A stretch of DNA of 64,000 nt from Sitta carolinensis (taxonomy: Eukaryota > Chordata > Aves > Passeriformes > Sittidae). The stretch covers positions 27,987,690-28,051,689 of the forward strand of contig CM063289.1 of NCBI GenBank assembly GCA_032173965.1. Direction: 5' to 3'. Numbering within the stretch: the first letter of the stretch is position 1; each line of letters begins with the position of its first letter. The translations under genes and the position numbers were made by a program. Shown one piece after another: positions 50,171 to 61,079 of this stretch. Under the pieces are notes generated by a model, which saw only the letters and a program-made list of their open reading frames with translations, searched no databases and had not been told where the DNA came from.

Positions 50171-52429
50171 TGCTTTGTATGTGACTTGATTAAAGAAGCA
50201 ATTTTATGACTCTGCTTAGTTTACAGGAAACACCTTCACCAGTCACTTGATCTCAGAAACTCTAACTGGCCCACAATCTTCAGGCAAGTTTACTATAAAT
50301 GAGAAGATTTTTCCAACTTCTAGCTCTTTGTGCCCCTATCACAACCCTAATCCATATAGAAGATGAGATCTCTCATCTCCAGCATATGTTGCTTTGAGCC
50401 AAAATGATTAGAGTTCCTTCAGAAGGGAAAGTGCTAATAAGCAAGGAGAAGATCACAGGATGAAACCTTCTGCATGCTAAGTCTAGTCTCAGCATCATAT
50501 TCTTGTCATTCAATACTGTTTAAAGTTACATCAGAACACCATTGTACACAGGTCCCACTGCATTACAGGTCCTACTGGCTTCGTTTTCTGGTCTGTTGAA
50601 AAGAAAACCTCAATTGACTTTGTACCAATGGAATAAAAGTTTCCAATTTTCCTACCTTCATGTCAACGGAGTGTTTAAATTTGTTTGGCCCCAGTGTACA
50701 ACAGTGTGTTTCATACACAAATGGCTATACCAGGGCAAGGAGAAAGTATAAACCAAAGTGTTTTTGAGGGGCTGTGCCAGGTGAAGGACCTCTGGGCAGG
50801 ATTCCTATGCTGTTGTTCAGTGCAGGCACTTAGATATGTATGAGCATGAGGAGTCTGATATTAGCATTGAAACAATCTGCTCCAGTGGCTGTCACTGCTC
50901 CATACCCATCACTTGGCTCCATCCTCTTGGTGGCCTTCAAACATCACAGATTTGGGGGATGACAAGGAGAATCTTCTTTTTTCACTCTGATCTCTGATGC
51001 ATTGTCTCCTTCCCTTTTTAAGAAGGAAGGGCATTTTCTGTGACCATCCCAAGAGGCCAGCGCTCATTGACTGACGCATGAGGTGGATCTTAAAGCAGTG
51101 CACATTTGAGTAGGTTAATTGGATTAAAGAGAGCCTCGCTGATTCACACCAGCGGACAAGAGGACTAGAAGAAAGGATCTGAGAGGATTTAGGAGCTGTC
51201 CCAACTGTGAAATGCTTCAAAGTTTGGTTCACATACCTGCAAAGCAGAGAACAGACTGGCCCTCTCTGCATCAAGATTTAAAATAGCTATAAAGGTGGAG
51301 ACACTTCCACCAGGATTTTGTCCTATTTGCTGGACTTCTTGTGACAGTTACAAACCACTCCATATTCCAGCATTCATACTACTGGAAAGAGTATGTCATG
51401 CTCTCACCAGCTTTTTGCAGTGCTCACTAGAGAAACTCCTCTCACTTTCATTGCATTATGGTACAACATTTTGGGTCACCAACTTCCAAAGAAAAACTTT
51501 TAAGCTGTTCTGAAAGTCATACCAAGCCATACCCAACTCCAAAGAAAACAAGAAAAACCCAAAGCAGATGCATGCCAGCTTGGTCTTAAGAAACAGGGAA
51601 GGGTGGGGACGGTGTGCTTGTTGCTTTTTACTCTAAATAGCAACAGGAAGCCCTACAAACCCTGAATTAAAAAGGAAATAAACTTTCAGTGCAGGCTGTG
51701 GGACCAGCAGTTTACACAGGAAGGCAATATTCATGTTTAACAGTCTGAAAATGAGACAGGTTTGCACCACACAGAAAATAAACTAAACCCTTGGAACAAC
51801 CATCCTGGAAGGTTTCAGCTCCAAGTCAGACCAACATTTCAGTGTACAATGAAGGTGAGACTGCAGGGAGGCCAAAGATCCTCCAGCTGGGACCCAGGGG
51901 CTGGGAAACAGGGGCCAAGTCCATCCCTCTCACCATGAAGCCAAGGTCAGCTTTGACTGAACAAAAGATGTTGAAAGGGGGCCATAATTCACAAAATCAT
52001 TTAAATGGTTAAATGGGCTACACATGTGGCAGAGTGCTCCTGGAGTGATGAATTTAGAGTGCTGTAAGCTGTTTAAATAATAAATGATGTATTTTTTTCT
52101 TTTCTTTTTTTTTTTTTTTTTAGGGGACTTGTACCGCCTGTGAAGTGTCTTCAAGTATAGAAAATTCCCAATTGCTCTAAGTCTCAAAACCTGACTAGTG
52201 GGCTTTGGCCAGCTAGACAAGAGCAGAACTGGGACAAAAATGAAAGTGTATTTACAAAAATATCAACCACCTTCACCAATATCCACCATTTAGATACCCT
52301 TAAACTCTTTCTTAACGGCATCTGATCTAAGAGGGGTTTGAACTGTGGTTTCATAGGTGCTGCTTGGATCTCTGAATGCTCCTCATGTTCTTAATCACGT
52401 CTGCTCCAGAGATGAGGCTATGAATAATT
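50171..52429. other. Noncoding, nothing recognised
   Basis: Unique sequence. A 121-codon minus-strand ORF (50909-51274) looks arbitrary. A T15 run with flanking T-rich bases lies near 52097-52122. Confidence 0.5.
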
Positions 52430-52830
52430 AACTAAGCCTCCAACATTACAGTCATAGATTATGGTGGTGGTGACTTGTGGACTGCCATGCGCAGCATAAA
52501 CCATTTAGGAAACTCTGTTATCCACTTTCCCTTTATATTTGTCTTGCAATCACTTACCGCTTAAAAGGGTAAATCTTTCATAGCTTTAATTAAAGCATTT
52601 AAAATAATTTACACTGAAATTGTATGTGCTTGGGTCTGTCAAAATTGATGCTTTAATAACATGTCATCCCTTTTTTCGATTGCCCTGAAATCTGTTAAAA
52701 TTACCACTAATCTAATTGGGAACAAAGTTGTCAAATGCATGCAGCTCTGACAGTTTGTCTTTCTGCAAACTGCCGACAGATTGCAAGTTACGCATGTGTT
52801 GAGCAGATGGGTAAGTTAAAAGGAACACAA
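52430..52830. promoter_or_regulatory. Enhancer-like AT-rich block
   Basis: Long unique stretch with AATAATTAACTAAGC, GCTTTAATTAAAGC (14-base perfect palindrome), AAATTGATGCTTTAATAAC, CACTAATCTAATTGGG, TGCATGCAGC and GACAGTTTGTC. The mix of homeodomain, MEIS-like TGACAG and SOX-like ACAAAG sites, without repeats or long ORFs, is typical of conserved developmental enhancers. It lies 3.4 kb from the FREM exon, on the downstream side in gene orientation. Confidence 0.45.
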
Positions 52831-55139
52831 AAAAAAGCAATTTATTAAATCACCTGGAACCAGCAGCTCCATTCCAAAAATAGTGAGAATGAAATATAGC
52901 AAGAGCTAGGAGAGTTGGCACTGGAATATGCCAGAAGGTACCAGTTACAAAACAAGATAAACATTTTGAGAAGCCTCAGCTGTGTTGCAGAATAATGAGG
53001 CGTTATTTAACCCGATATAGATTACCAGCAGAAATTAATTTAGGGTGCAGGGTTTTGTGAGAGTGTGTGAGTGTGTGAGTGTGTATGAGGTGTTTTTTTT
53101 TTTTAAAGGATTTTTTTTTTACATCCCTGTGTTTTAACTCCTTCATGTCTGAAAGACAAGTACCCCATCTTTTTTCCTGAATCCCAGTCTTCCTGCAGAG
53201 CTGTTGGACCCACTGTACACTCCTGTGGTGGAGGCAGCCAGCAGGTGCCCTCTTCTTTGGCTTCATCTTATATCCTCCCTTTCACAAGCATCTCCCTCAT
53301 ATCTGAGAGAGGCCAAGGTTGCATGATCCTCTGACACAACTTGGCCACTGACACCCTTGGGCTACACAGTCCCCTACCCGCCCATAAATTCCGTTTTTTG
53401 GAAGGAGATGTGGAGAGAGGCAGAGATGGCACCCTGCAGGGACAGCTGGCCCATTCACTCAAGTTCTACCCTTTCACAATCCATTCCTTGGTCCTGCTAC
53501 TGCTCCTCTGCTCTCTGCTGATTCCCCATGCTCCCAGCTCTCTGCCCCCACAACCAGCAGGAAATGGAGACACACTCTGTGGCCATTGCGTGGGTCCAGC
53601 CCTCCCCACGTGTCCCTCTGCCCTGGGGATGCACACTGGGCTGTGTTTATACAGAAAAAACAGACTTCTTTCTTGCTTGCTCTGTAAGCACTACTCTGTT
53701 CAGAAGCATTTATTATTAAAGAACAAGACCAAGATTAAAACCAGTGCAGAAGCACTGGATAAGCACTATTCACCCACTGAGACCACCACAGAGGACACTG
53801 GGATGAAGATGCTCATGTGCTTCCCCTGGTTCAGTGCCAGCTCAGAGGGAGGGATGAAGGCAGGAGGCTTCCCTGGTTCATGTTGATTTTTGGTGGAAGC
53901 CCTGTGACTGGGCATGTTGTGAACAGGGAGAGACTGCTGTGCCTCAGGACCCTGTGGTCCCATGCACAACTTTGCCAAAAGACCTGAACCAAATCCTGCC
54001 CACAGCAGCCAGGTGGGTCAAAGAGGGCAAGGACAAACAAGTTCTGAGACACAGCATCAGCTTGAATGAATGGAATATTCCCCAGTGCCACAAAAAAAAA
54101 AAGAGATGAGCTCCCATGACCACAAAGTACATTAGAAAAAAGACTCTCTCAGCAACTTTATGAACTAACTTTATAAGCCACAGTTTAAATGGCTACGGCA
54201 TCATTTCAGCAAATGGAGATATCCTGATTTAAACCAGCTGACAAACCAGCCCATAACACAAGGCAATAGGTACCCCTTCCCAGTGAGCAGGGAGCTGGGG
54301 CCATTTCATAATGTGTTCAGGGAGGAGAGAAGATCATAAAAAGAATTGCAAACAGGAGGTTACAAGCAAAATTGCTTCTCCCTTCCTTTTTTATTTTTTC
54401 CTTTTAACTAAGGAATAAGCATTTTGACCCCTTCTTTCCCATAGAAAACTCAAGAAGGAGAGTCTTCCCAATTTCAACAGTTTAAAGAAGTCCTAACATA
54501 TTGGTGTGAAGATGAATGAGCCACTCTTCTGCAAAAGTGATGGCATTCCTTGTATAAAATTCAAATTTTTAAGTCTCAATGAGCAAGAAAGATGGAATTC
54601 TAGCCCTAGGTAACATTACTGCACTCAACATGACACCAGGCAAAGTATGATCCTTAATGCAAGATTAAAAGGATGTAACATAAACCAGCTAAGGAGCATG
54701 ATGGGCCTGGTGCTGGAATGGTCTCCGAGTAGTTTAAATTGTCACTAACCCTATGAAGACAAATGAAAAAAAAAAAAAAACAACATCAAAGTGGAGTGAA
54801 AATATTTGAGATATTTCGAGCAAGGCTGGGTCAGCTCCTGCATTCCTGAGCTCCCGCACAGAGCAGGGATGGAGGCAGAAGGTGCTATTAAACAACATTT
54901 CTGTCTAAACATCCAAAACTCAGAGCTTTTCAGATCCCTGCTTGGCTGCCTCCCCACCGCTGGTCTGTAGCAACCATCACAGGGAAACCACATCTCTGCC
55001 TTGTCCCAGGGTCCTTCCCTGGAGCTCCTTCCCTCTCCTGTGCCCCCCTCCTTGTGCAGTGTGTGGGGGCCACAGATGCTGGCCCTTACTTTCCTTTTTC
55101 CTTTCACTACAATTTAAATGGACATTTTTTCCCCCCCTC
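52831..55139. other. Noncoding, probable FREM intron or 3' flank
   Basis: GT repeat, T runs and an A15 tract. The 181-codon ORF at 53341-53886 plus has no domain. No further FREM-type exon was recognised here on the minus strand. Confidence 0.45.
53056..53092. repeat. (GT)n/(GTGTGA)n imperfect repeat
   Basis: GAGTGTGT units repeated three to four times, followed by two T runs. Confidence 0.85.
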
Positions 55140-55420
55140 ATATCCAAGCGGGCCATCATTTAGAGCCTGTGATTTATTTAATGGTGGTTTTAACCCCACT
55201 TAGAAATAGGCTGCTTTCATGATTTATTGATTCCTTCTTCCCCTTGTTAATTTGACTCATTTCTTAGGAAATTATTCATAGTTAATCATGGTAAGAATAA
55301 AATTAGTTATAGTGCCCACTTTGCTGCAAAGGGAGCGTAAATAACTTTTAAAGCAAATCGGAAAGAAAAACATGTTAAAGAAAAAAAAGAAGAATTAAAA
55401 AGAAGAAGCCAGAAGAAAAT
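55140..55420. promoter_or_regulatory. Enhancer-like AT-rich block
   Basis: TGATTTATTTAATGG, TTTATTGATTCC, GTTAATTTGACTC, CATAGTTAATCATGG and GCGTAAATAACTT motifs in unique sequence. Likely intronic to the FREM gene if the locus is intact. Confidence 0.4.
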
Positions 55421-56211
55421 AAAAAAATGATGATCATCCGAAGGGGGCAGTAAATTAAACCTCTCCACTGTAACTGGTTGGAGGAAGGCACAAATTTACA
55501 TTCCACAGGAGCACAGCTTTTACAGCAGGCTCTCCTCAATTGAATTTGCCATGTCTTCTGGGAAACACACCATTTGGAAGATAAAATCTCCCACCACTCC
55601 ACCACCACTGCCACCATTCAGAAGATTAAAAAACCCCGCCAACTCTGTTGTGTGCCTTTTGTGCCCACTAGAGGAATGTAAAACCATTATATTTAAGTAT
55701 CATAATAGCCAACATATGCTTTTTCTTAGAAATGACACCACCATCTGGATTAAGTTCTCCTGATCATTTCAGACAATGTTACGATTATTATTTTTTTTTT
55801 CCCCTTCAGGAGAGCGAACTGCCCAGAAAGCAACAACAGTCGCAGATGGGGAATTTTTGCTTTTCCACCGCTGGCATCTTTGAAAAACATGGTAAATTCT
55901 TTATACGTACTTAAATCGTTTGATTTCACTTGCTAATTGGTACAAAATCCTACCTGGTTACACCTCAATCCTAAGCCTGTGAGACTCCTATTGCCTTTGG
56001 CCATACAACTTCACCATTACAGTTAATAAAGTATGTAATTGCTGTAATGATAAAATTACATCGTGTTCCTGTTTGCAGCAGCCTCTTCCCCACAACCACA
56101 TCAGTCATTAAATATTGCACCAACTGGTATGGGGAGAAGGAGAGGCAGACTTAACCCTTCCTTGGATGAGGGATTTCAGCACACTGGTGTGCAAAGGGGA
56201 GGTGTTCTCAC

Positions 56212-56476
56212 CTGAGTGCCTCCTTACCGGCCCCATGGCTATTGTCATGGACGTCGGAGACCTTCTGGGCCACCACATCCAACTGGCTGTAACTGGAAAT
56301 GGGCACGCCGGGATAATTGATGTGCTCAATCTGACCATGCACAGGTGGCAGGGAGACGGCATACAGCAGCTTCTCGGGTTTGCTAGTGCCATCTGTTGCC
56401 ACAGGAACATCTGTCGTCAAGGTCACCCTGTCACCCTCTGTTAAAGTTACAGGTTTGGCGAGTAGAACAATGTCAC
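56212..56476 (-). CDS. Internal exon of a FRAS1/FREM-family extracellular matrix gene (CSPG repeat)
   Basis: The exon encodes about 87 whole codons of one CSPG (NG2-like) repeat. Visible landmarks in order are LLAKPVTLTEGDRVTLTTD, ATDGTSKPEKLLYAV, PPVHGQIEHINYPGVP and SYSQLDVVAQKVS, then VHDNSHGAGKEALR. This 'EGDRV..LTTD..ATDG' start, 'PPxHGxI' centre and 'SQLD...KVxxVHDN' end are typical of FRAS1/FREM proteins, which are secreted or membrane-tethered basement-membrane proteins of the Fraser complex. On the minus strand the exon follows a T-rich acceptor (TTTTTTTAG). It enters with two bases of a split codon and exits after AG of an arginine codon at CAG|GTGAGA. A second donor (CCG|GTAAGG) lies 16 bases earlier. 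The later donor is preferred because the KEALR end matches the usual 'DxFRF' junction of the repeat. The usual YVH motif reads DVH here. The paralogue is unresolved: FREM2 or FREM3 is favoured because introns are long, and FREM1 is not excluded. No earlier large exon is seen within 7.5 kb upstream. Confidence 0.88.
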
Positions 56477-56829
56477 CTAAAAAAATGAAACGAGTAAAAA
56501 GGGGAAACCAATGCGAGAGAAATTGAAAAGGGGAATATGCTTTTTTTACATCCCAGACCAGGAGAGAATAGGGTAAAAGTGAGCCCTTCTGTTCAGGGCA
56601 AAGAGAAGAACGATATTAAAATAGGCTGGAAAAATATTTTTGCTTTAGGTTTTAGAGGCAGACAGGACATATACAATAGAAAAAGCTGCAGAGCCCTCTC
56701 ATTTGTTTTCAAATATGCCCCACAGAGAGTCTCACTTTAAGGCTGATGCTAAATGGAATAACAAGGTTTTAATCTAACCTCAGCCTGGATGATTTTATAG
56801 AGGAGCCCATGTTTTTATCTGGCTGTGTG

Positions 56830-57110
56830 ATTTGTCCAAAATATTGAAGCCAGCTCTGATTTTCTGTTTGGGCAGAGAGAATGACCCAGTTGTTTAGAAA
56901 GAACAATTATGTTAATTGATCCAAACGAGCCAATGGACAGGACGCGTTAATGAACTAAGCGTTAAGCACAAACGCTGTGTTTTAAGCCGATAGTGGTGCT
57001 GTAACCTCAGCAACAGAGGTTCTGGCTCCATTAGATTTATTTATGAGGAGCTCCACTGCATCGGCCAAGGGCCAGGGCAATTTTCACTTGTACAAAGGAG
57101 TAGCCCCAGA
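56830..57110. promoter_or_regulatory. Enhancer-like block between the FREM exon and the micro-exon candidate
   Basis: GAACAATTATGTTAATTGAT, CCAATGGACAGGACGCG, AGCGTTAAGCACAAACGC and TTAGATTTATTTATGAGG. It combines SOX-like, homeodomain and GC-containing sites, with CpGs kept despite the AT-rich setting, which suggests constraint. Confidence 0.4.
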
Positions 57111-57753
57111 AAATTGAGTTTGCTGGAAAGATGAACTGGTCTTCTCAGAAGAGGAGTAGCAATGATTTACCTCGTCATATCCACTTCATCCTTTTCTATC
57201 ATAGCCCTACTTGTTTTTAAAAACATATCTAAATCAGCATGGCAGCACAAGGGTTGATCTGCCAAAGGCAGAAGCGGAGACAAGTTTTTATCAGAGGATG
57301 TTGCAAGAGCAAGAGAATAACGTCAATCAGTTTCCATTGCTGTCAGTCAACCTGCTGATGACAATATACAATAGTGGCATTTCTAGCCTGGGCTCCACAT
57401 GAGTTTTTTTTCTGTTTCTTGTCTATTATGTTGCCAACTGAGCTTTAAAAACAACAGGTTCCTTATTAAATGGAGAAGGCTGCCAGCAACATTTGAGTAT
57501 AGTGGTTGTCAGGGCTTGGAGGGATTTAAAATTTTATTTCCACAACAAAACGTGCACCAGTTTCCATGCTTTTTGGCCCCATTTGATGGCTCATCTTTAC
57601 TATTAACGCATTTAACTCCACTTCTCCCATGCAGCTAGCAGGCAAATGAAAAGTGTGGCTGAGATTAACACATTCCAGAAGCGACCATTATCTAAGGAAA
57701 TTAGTCTAGGACATCTTAGTAATTCGAAATATAAATACAATTAGCTAGCTTAC

Positions 57754-57780
57754 CTTCATATAACAAAAATTGTAATCCTG
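57754..57780 (-). CDS. Candidate 27-nt (or 24-nt) micro-exon upstream of the FREM-type exon
   Basis: On the minus strand a long pyrimidine tract (about 57781-57810) ends in TTAAGCAG, a tandem NAGNAG acceptor. It is followed by 24 or 27 bases and then AAG|GTAAGC, a strong donor. Read in the frame required by the next exon, it gives GLQFLLYE plus a split glycine codon that joins directly to GDIVLLAKP without a stop. The acceptor choice would add or drop one codon. Splice-site strength, strand, position and frame all fit, but a fragment this short has no homology signal and could be chance (frame compatibility alone has a 1 in 3 probability). Confidence 0.3.
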
Positions 57781-58565
57781 CTTAAGAAAAAGCAACAAAA
57801 AGGAAAAGAATCAACCTCTTTTGCAGCACAAGCAACATTATCAGAACTCACCAGTCTTGGAGCACTTAGAAAAATTGTTTGTGCTGTGTTGGTGAAGAAA
57901 TTGGGTGTTTTTTACTTTTTGGTTGCACCTTCGAACTACCCTAAATTTGTATGAAATCTCACTGAATTTTCAGTGAAAAGACTCCTCTTCAGACTGTTTC
58001 CAGAGATCAAGAAAGAGTGCAGAAAGAGGACCTGAGAAGGCAAAGGACAGGACAACACTGGAGGAAGCAGCCAGAAATGCAAGACATTGACCTGCTGTAC
58101 AATCTGCTCAAGGGTTAAAGAAGTCCACAGTCTAGCCCAGTCTGATTAAGTAAATGCAGTTATTATGCTGACTCATTTTCTTTACAAGAAGTCCAAACAA
58201 ATAAAATAAAGAGACAAAAGTGAAATAGGCAAGTGCAGGTGATTCAAATTATCTCTTTGCCCAGATGGAAAAAAAAGATTTCCCAGGTTTCCCATAGCAG
58301 CTTGAAAGTCTTTTTGCCCCAAGCCCCATGACATAGAGAAAACCCTCCTGATCAGTCCTTTGACCAGCCAGTTATACACTCTCCTTGCTTAACACTGTGG
58401 GAAGAATCAGGCTCCTTATGTCCCTAATTATGAGCCCAAGGATGAACTTTTCAAGCCCTTTCTTAAGTCACAGTGATCCAAGGACAAACCTGAGCTGGGA
58501 TGTCAGCCATCAATCAGTACAGTTTGGTTACCATGAAGTAGATATTATTTAAAACAACCACAGTG
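57781..58565. other. Probable FREM intron
   Basis: Contains the pyrimidine tract of the micro-exon candidate and another minus-strand donor-like site (CTG|GTGAGT, exon end about 57852) without a convincing exon body. Confidence 0.4.
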
Positions 58566-58896
58566 TCCTAGAATGCTTTGGGTTAGAAGGGATTTCAAAG
58601 ACCATCTTGTTCCAACTCCCTGTCATGTGCAGAGACACCTTCCACTCTTCCAGGTTGCTCCAAGCCCTGTCCAACCTGGCCTTGGACACTTCCAGGGATG
58701 GGGTCAGCCACAGCTTCTCTGGGCAACCTGAGCCAGGGCCTCACCTCTCTCACAGGGAAGAACTTCTTCCTAATATCTAACCCTGTCCTCTGTCAGTGTG
58801 AAGCCTTTCCCCCTTAAGTTATCCCTCCATGTCTTTATCAAAATTCCCTCTCCAGCTCTCCTGTAGCCCCTTTAGGTACTGGAAGGCTGCTATAAA
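58566..58896 (-). mobile_element. CR1 retroposon, antisense
   Basis: It starts with TAGAATGCTTTGGGTTAGAA and continues through 'ttccaactccctgtcatgtg', 'ccaacctggccttggacact', 'cagcttctctgggcaacctg', 'gaacttcttcctaatatcta' and 'ggtactggaaggctgctata'. About 330 bases of the CR1 3' region, with small indels. Confidence 0.95.
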
Positions 58897-59847
58897 TAAC
58901 TTAACAAAAAAGTTTCCCAGTTTATATCAATAATTCAAAGAATAAATACATGCTCATCTGATCTTCTGGGTAGTCTGATTTTTTTCTTTCTTTCTCTTTT
59001 TGGCTCAATACCTATCATGGTGAGGTCAAACCCCTCTAAGCCTATGTGGCGCATGACAAGAAGACAAGTACATCTGAAGTTGTTCATCTAGCAGCAACAT
59101 TTGGCCTTAATATGTTCATTTTTTTATAGACTCTAGAAAAAAAGCCAAGAAGCACTTTCAGATAAAAAGGCAAAAAACCAGACTCCAACTCCTAGGAAGG
59201 GTGAAACCCCACGACCTCAGCAGCTCGAGCGGTCAGCAGCATCCCCCGCGCGCTCCTTGGGGCCACACCAACTCCCTGCCTTGCGAGCCTGGTGAAGCCA
59301 CTTGGATTTCTTATTTTTTTCATTTGCTTGCTTAAATGTCGTAGGCTTGAAAGTTTGACTTGAAATATAACATTAGTGGGTTTGTGGTAAAAGCAGCAGA
59401 GAGGATAGGATGACAGGCGGGGCAGAGGGGACTGATTGAAAGCAGGTGTGGAGGAGGAAGATGGGAGGAGGAGAAAGAGGAAAATATGACTAAGTAAATT
59501 CAATGTTATACATATTGAAAAAGAGCACCCATATATAGAGCACCCACCTGTGTTCACTTCTTTTGAACATTGTTTTTTTAACATAAAACAAGAGATAGGC
59601 TTTAAAGTCGAGCGACCAAAACAAGGCACAGCTTGGCACATGCTGCTCCCACAGAGGTGGCTGTGGCAGGAGAGCAGGGCAGGTGTTCTCCACAGTGTTT
59701 CATTTCCCTCTGGAATGTTCTGGGATCCTATGGGAAGAAAAGACCATACAGGTTGAACATGGGCTTGGTTTCTGGCTACAGGGGCCATCTTGTATTTATG
59801 TCTGTAGGTACACATGCAGAGAGAATAAAATATAGTGGAGAGCAACC

Positions 59848-60240
59848 ACAGAATCATAGAATATTCTGAACTGGAAGGGACTCACCAGGATCATTATCAT
59901 CCAACTCCTGGCCTTGCACTGGACAGCCCTAAGATCCCACCATGTGCCTGAGAGCATTGTCTAAATGTTTCTTGAGCTCTGGCAGACTTGATGCTGTGAC
60001 CACTGTCCTGGGGAGTCTGTCCCAGTCCCAAACCCATCTGAGTAAAAACCTTTTCTTAATATCCAGCCTAAATCTCCCCTACCCAGCTTCATGCCCTTGG
60101 GTCCTGTCACTGGGCACCAGAGAGAAGAGATCAGTGCCTGACCCTGTGCTTCCCCTCATGAGGAAGTGGTAGGCAGCTATAAGGACTCCCTTCCGTGTTT
60201 CACCTAGTTTGGCCTCTTGAGCATCCTCATCATGTTCATT
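59848..60240 (-). mobile_element. CR1 retroposon of a second subfamily, antisense
   Basis: ACAGAATCATAGAATATTCT is followed by 'gaactggaagggactcacca', 'tcatccaactcctggccttg', 'gacttgatgctgtgaccact' and 'atatccagcctaaatctccc'. It matches the CR1 subfamilies that carry 'gttggaagggacccacaaggatcatc'. The copy ends about 45 bases before a 58-A tract. Confidence 0.92.
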
Positions 60241-60281
60241 TGCCCACTACAGTTTTCTTCCCTTAACTAAACACATCCTCA

Positions 60282-60284
<3 letters not shown>

Positions 60285-60342
<58 letters not shown>
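60285..60342. repeat. Poly(A) tract, 58 bases
   Basis: Uninterrupted A58, about 45 bases from the end of the CR1 copy at 59.8-60.2 kb. Exact length is likely to vary between individuals and sequencing platforms. Confidence 0.97.
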
Positions 60343-60345
<3 letters not shown>

Positions 60346-60673
60346 CCCTTGTAAGGGGAAGGAAATTCCCAGGAAAGAAAATTAAAAATGATGTTATTGA
60401 CCATATGAAGCTTTAGGGAGGTTGGTGAACCTCTTCCTCTCTCCACACAGACACCCACCATCCCAATTCCATACAGTTTCACCCTTTTTTTTACTGCATT
60501 TTTACTTGATTATACATATTATTGTCTCATTAACTGCAAACCTTTCCAGAACACTGAAAAGGAGAGCATTAAAATACAGTGAAAAGTCCTGCAGCTCAAT
60601 TAACTCACACCAGGGGTTCAAGGGGAGGGGAAGGGGGGGTGGGGGTCAGCTCCAATTATAAAAGGCAAACTTA

Positions 60674-60675
<2 letters not shown>

Positions 60676-60713
<38 letters not shown>
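60676..60713. repeat. Poly(T) tract, 38 bases
   Basis: Uninterrupted T38. It is complementary to the A58 tract 333 bases earlier, so a transcript from either strand could fold between them. Confidence 0.97.
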
Positions 60714-60714
<1 letters not shown>

Positions 60715-60867
60715 TAATATCAGCTAATTAGACTTTGACAACCAATTAACAGATTTTTAGCTTTGCTGAGAATCAAGTTAGCACTGAGAAATGAGAAGGC
60801 AAGTAAACCAAACACGCAAAATGCTCCTCTTGTACCACAAACAGGCTGTCCTAAAGAAAAAAATATG

Positions 60868-60965
60868 CCCAGGGCCAGATCCTGCTCCTGGATTTATAGC
60901 CCTTTCAGCTGGCTGTCATGCCAGTTACTCGCAGGTGTAAATTGAGTGTAGGACTTGGCCTGCAA
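60868..60965. repeat. Old amniote interspersed repeat fragment
   Basis: AGGGCCAGATCCTGCTCCTG, then 'gccagttactcgcaggtgta' and 'aattgagtgtaggacttggc', share the 'ggccagatcctgctcc...ttacaccagtgtaaat...aggcctgg' layout of the repeat at 44.5 kb. Diverged. Confidence 0.4.
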
Positions 60966-61079
60966 ACTTAAGCTCACCATAACTCATGCAAACCCACAGC
61001 AGAGAAGCGCTCTCCAGCCTCCTTGCAAGGTTACATTTTAACTTTTAATAATCTTTTTTTTTTTTCCTATTTTTTTCCC

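Noticed and set aside
50909..51274. 121-codon minus-strand ORF, considered as a transposon fragment
   Set aside because: No reverse-transcriptase, integrase or transposase motif could be identified.
53341..53886. 181-codon plus-strand ORF with a Leu-rich segment
   Set aside because: No signal-peptide context, domain or splice support. Opposite in strand to the FREM gene.
56115..56444. Plus-strand ORF of 109 codons over the FREM exon
   Set aside because: It is the antisense shadow of the CSPG-repeat exon, whose minus-strand frame carries the recognisable family motifs.
57852..57960. Possible minus-strand exon ending in CTG|GTGAGT upstream of the micro-exon candidate
   Set aside because: The donor is good, but the acceptor is unclear and the peptide in the required frame looks nothing like a FREM domain.
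59192..59857. Longest ORF in the window (221 codons, minus)
   Set aside because: No domain, arbitrary composition and no exon signature. One ORF of this length is expected by chance in 64 kb and six frames.
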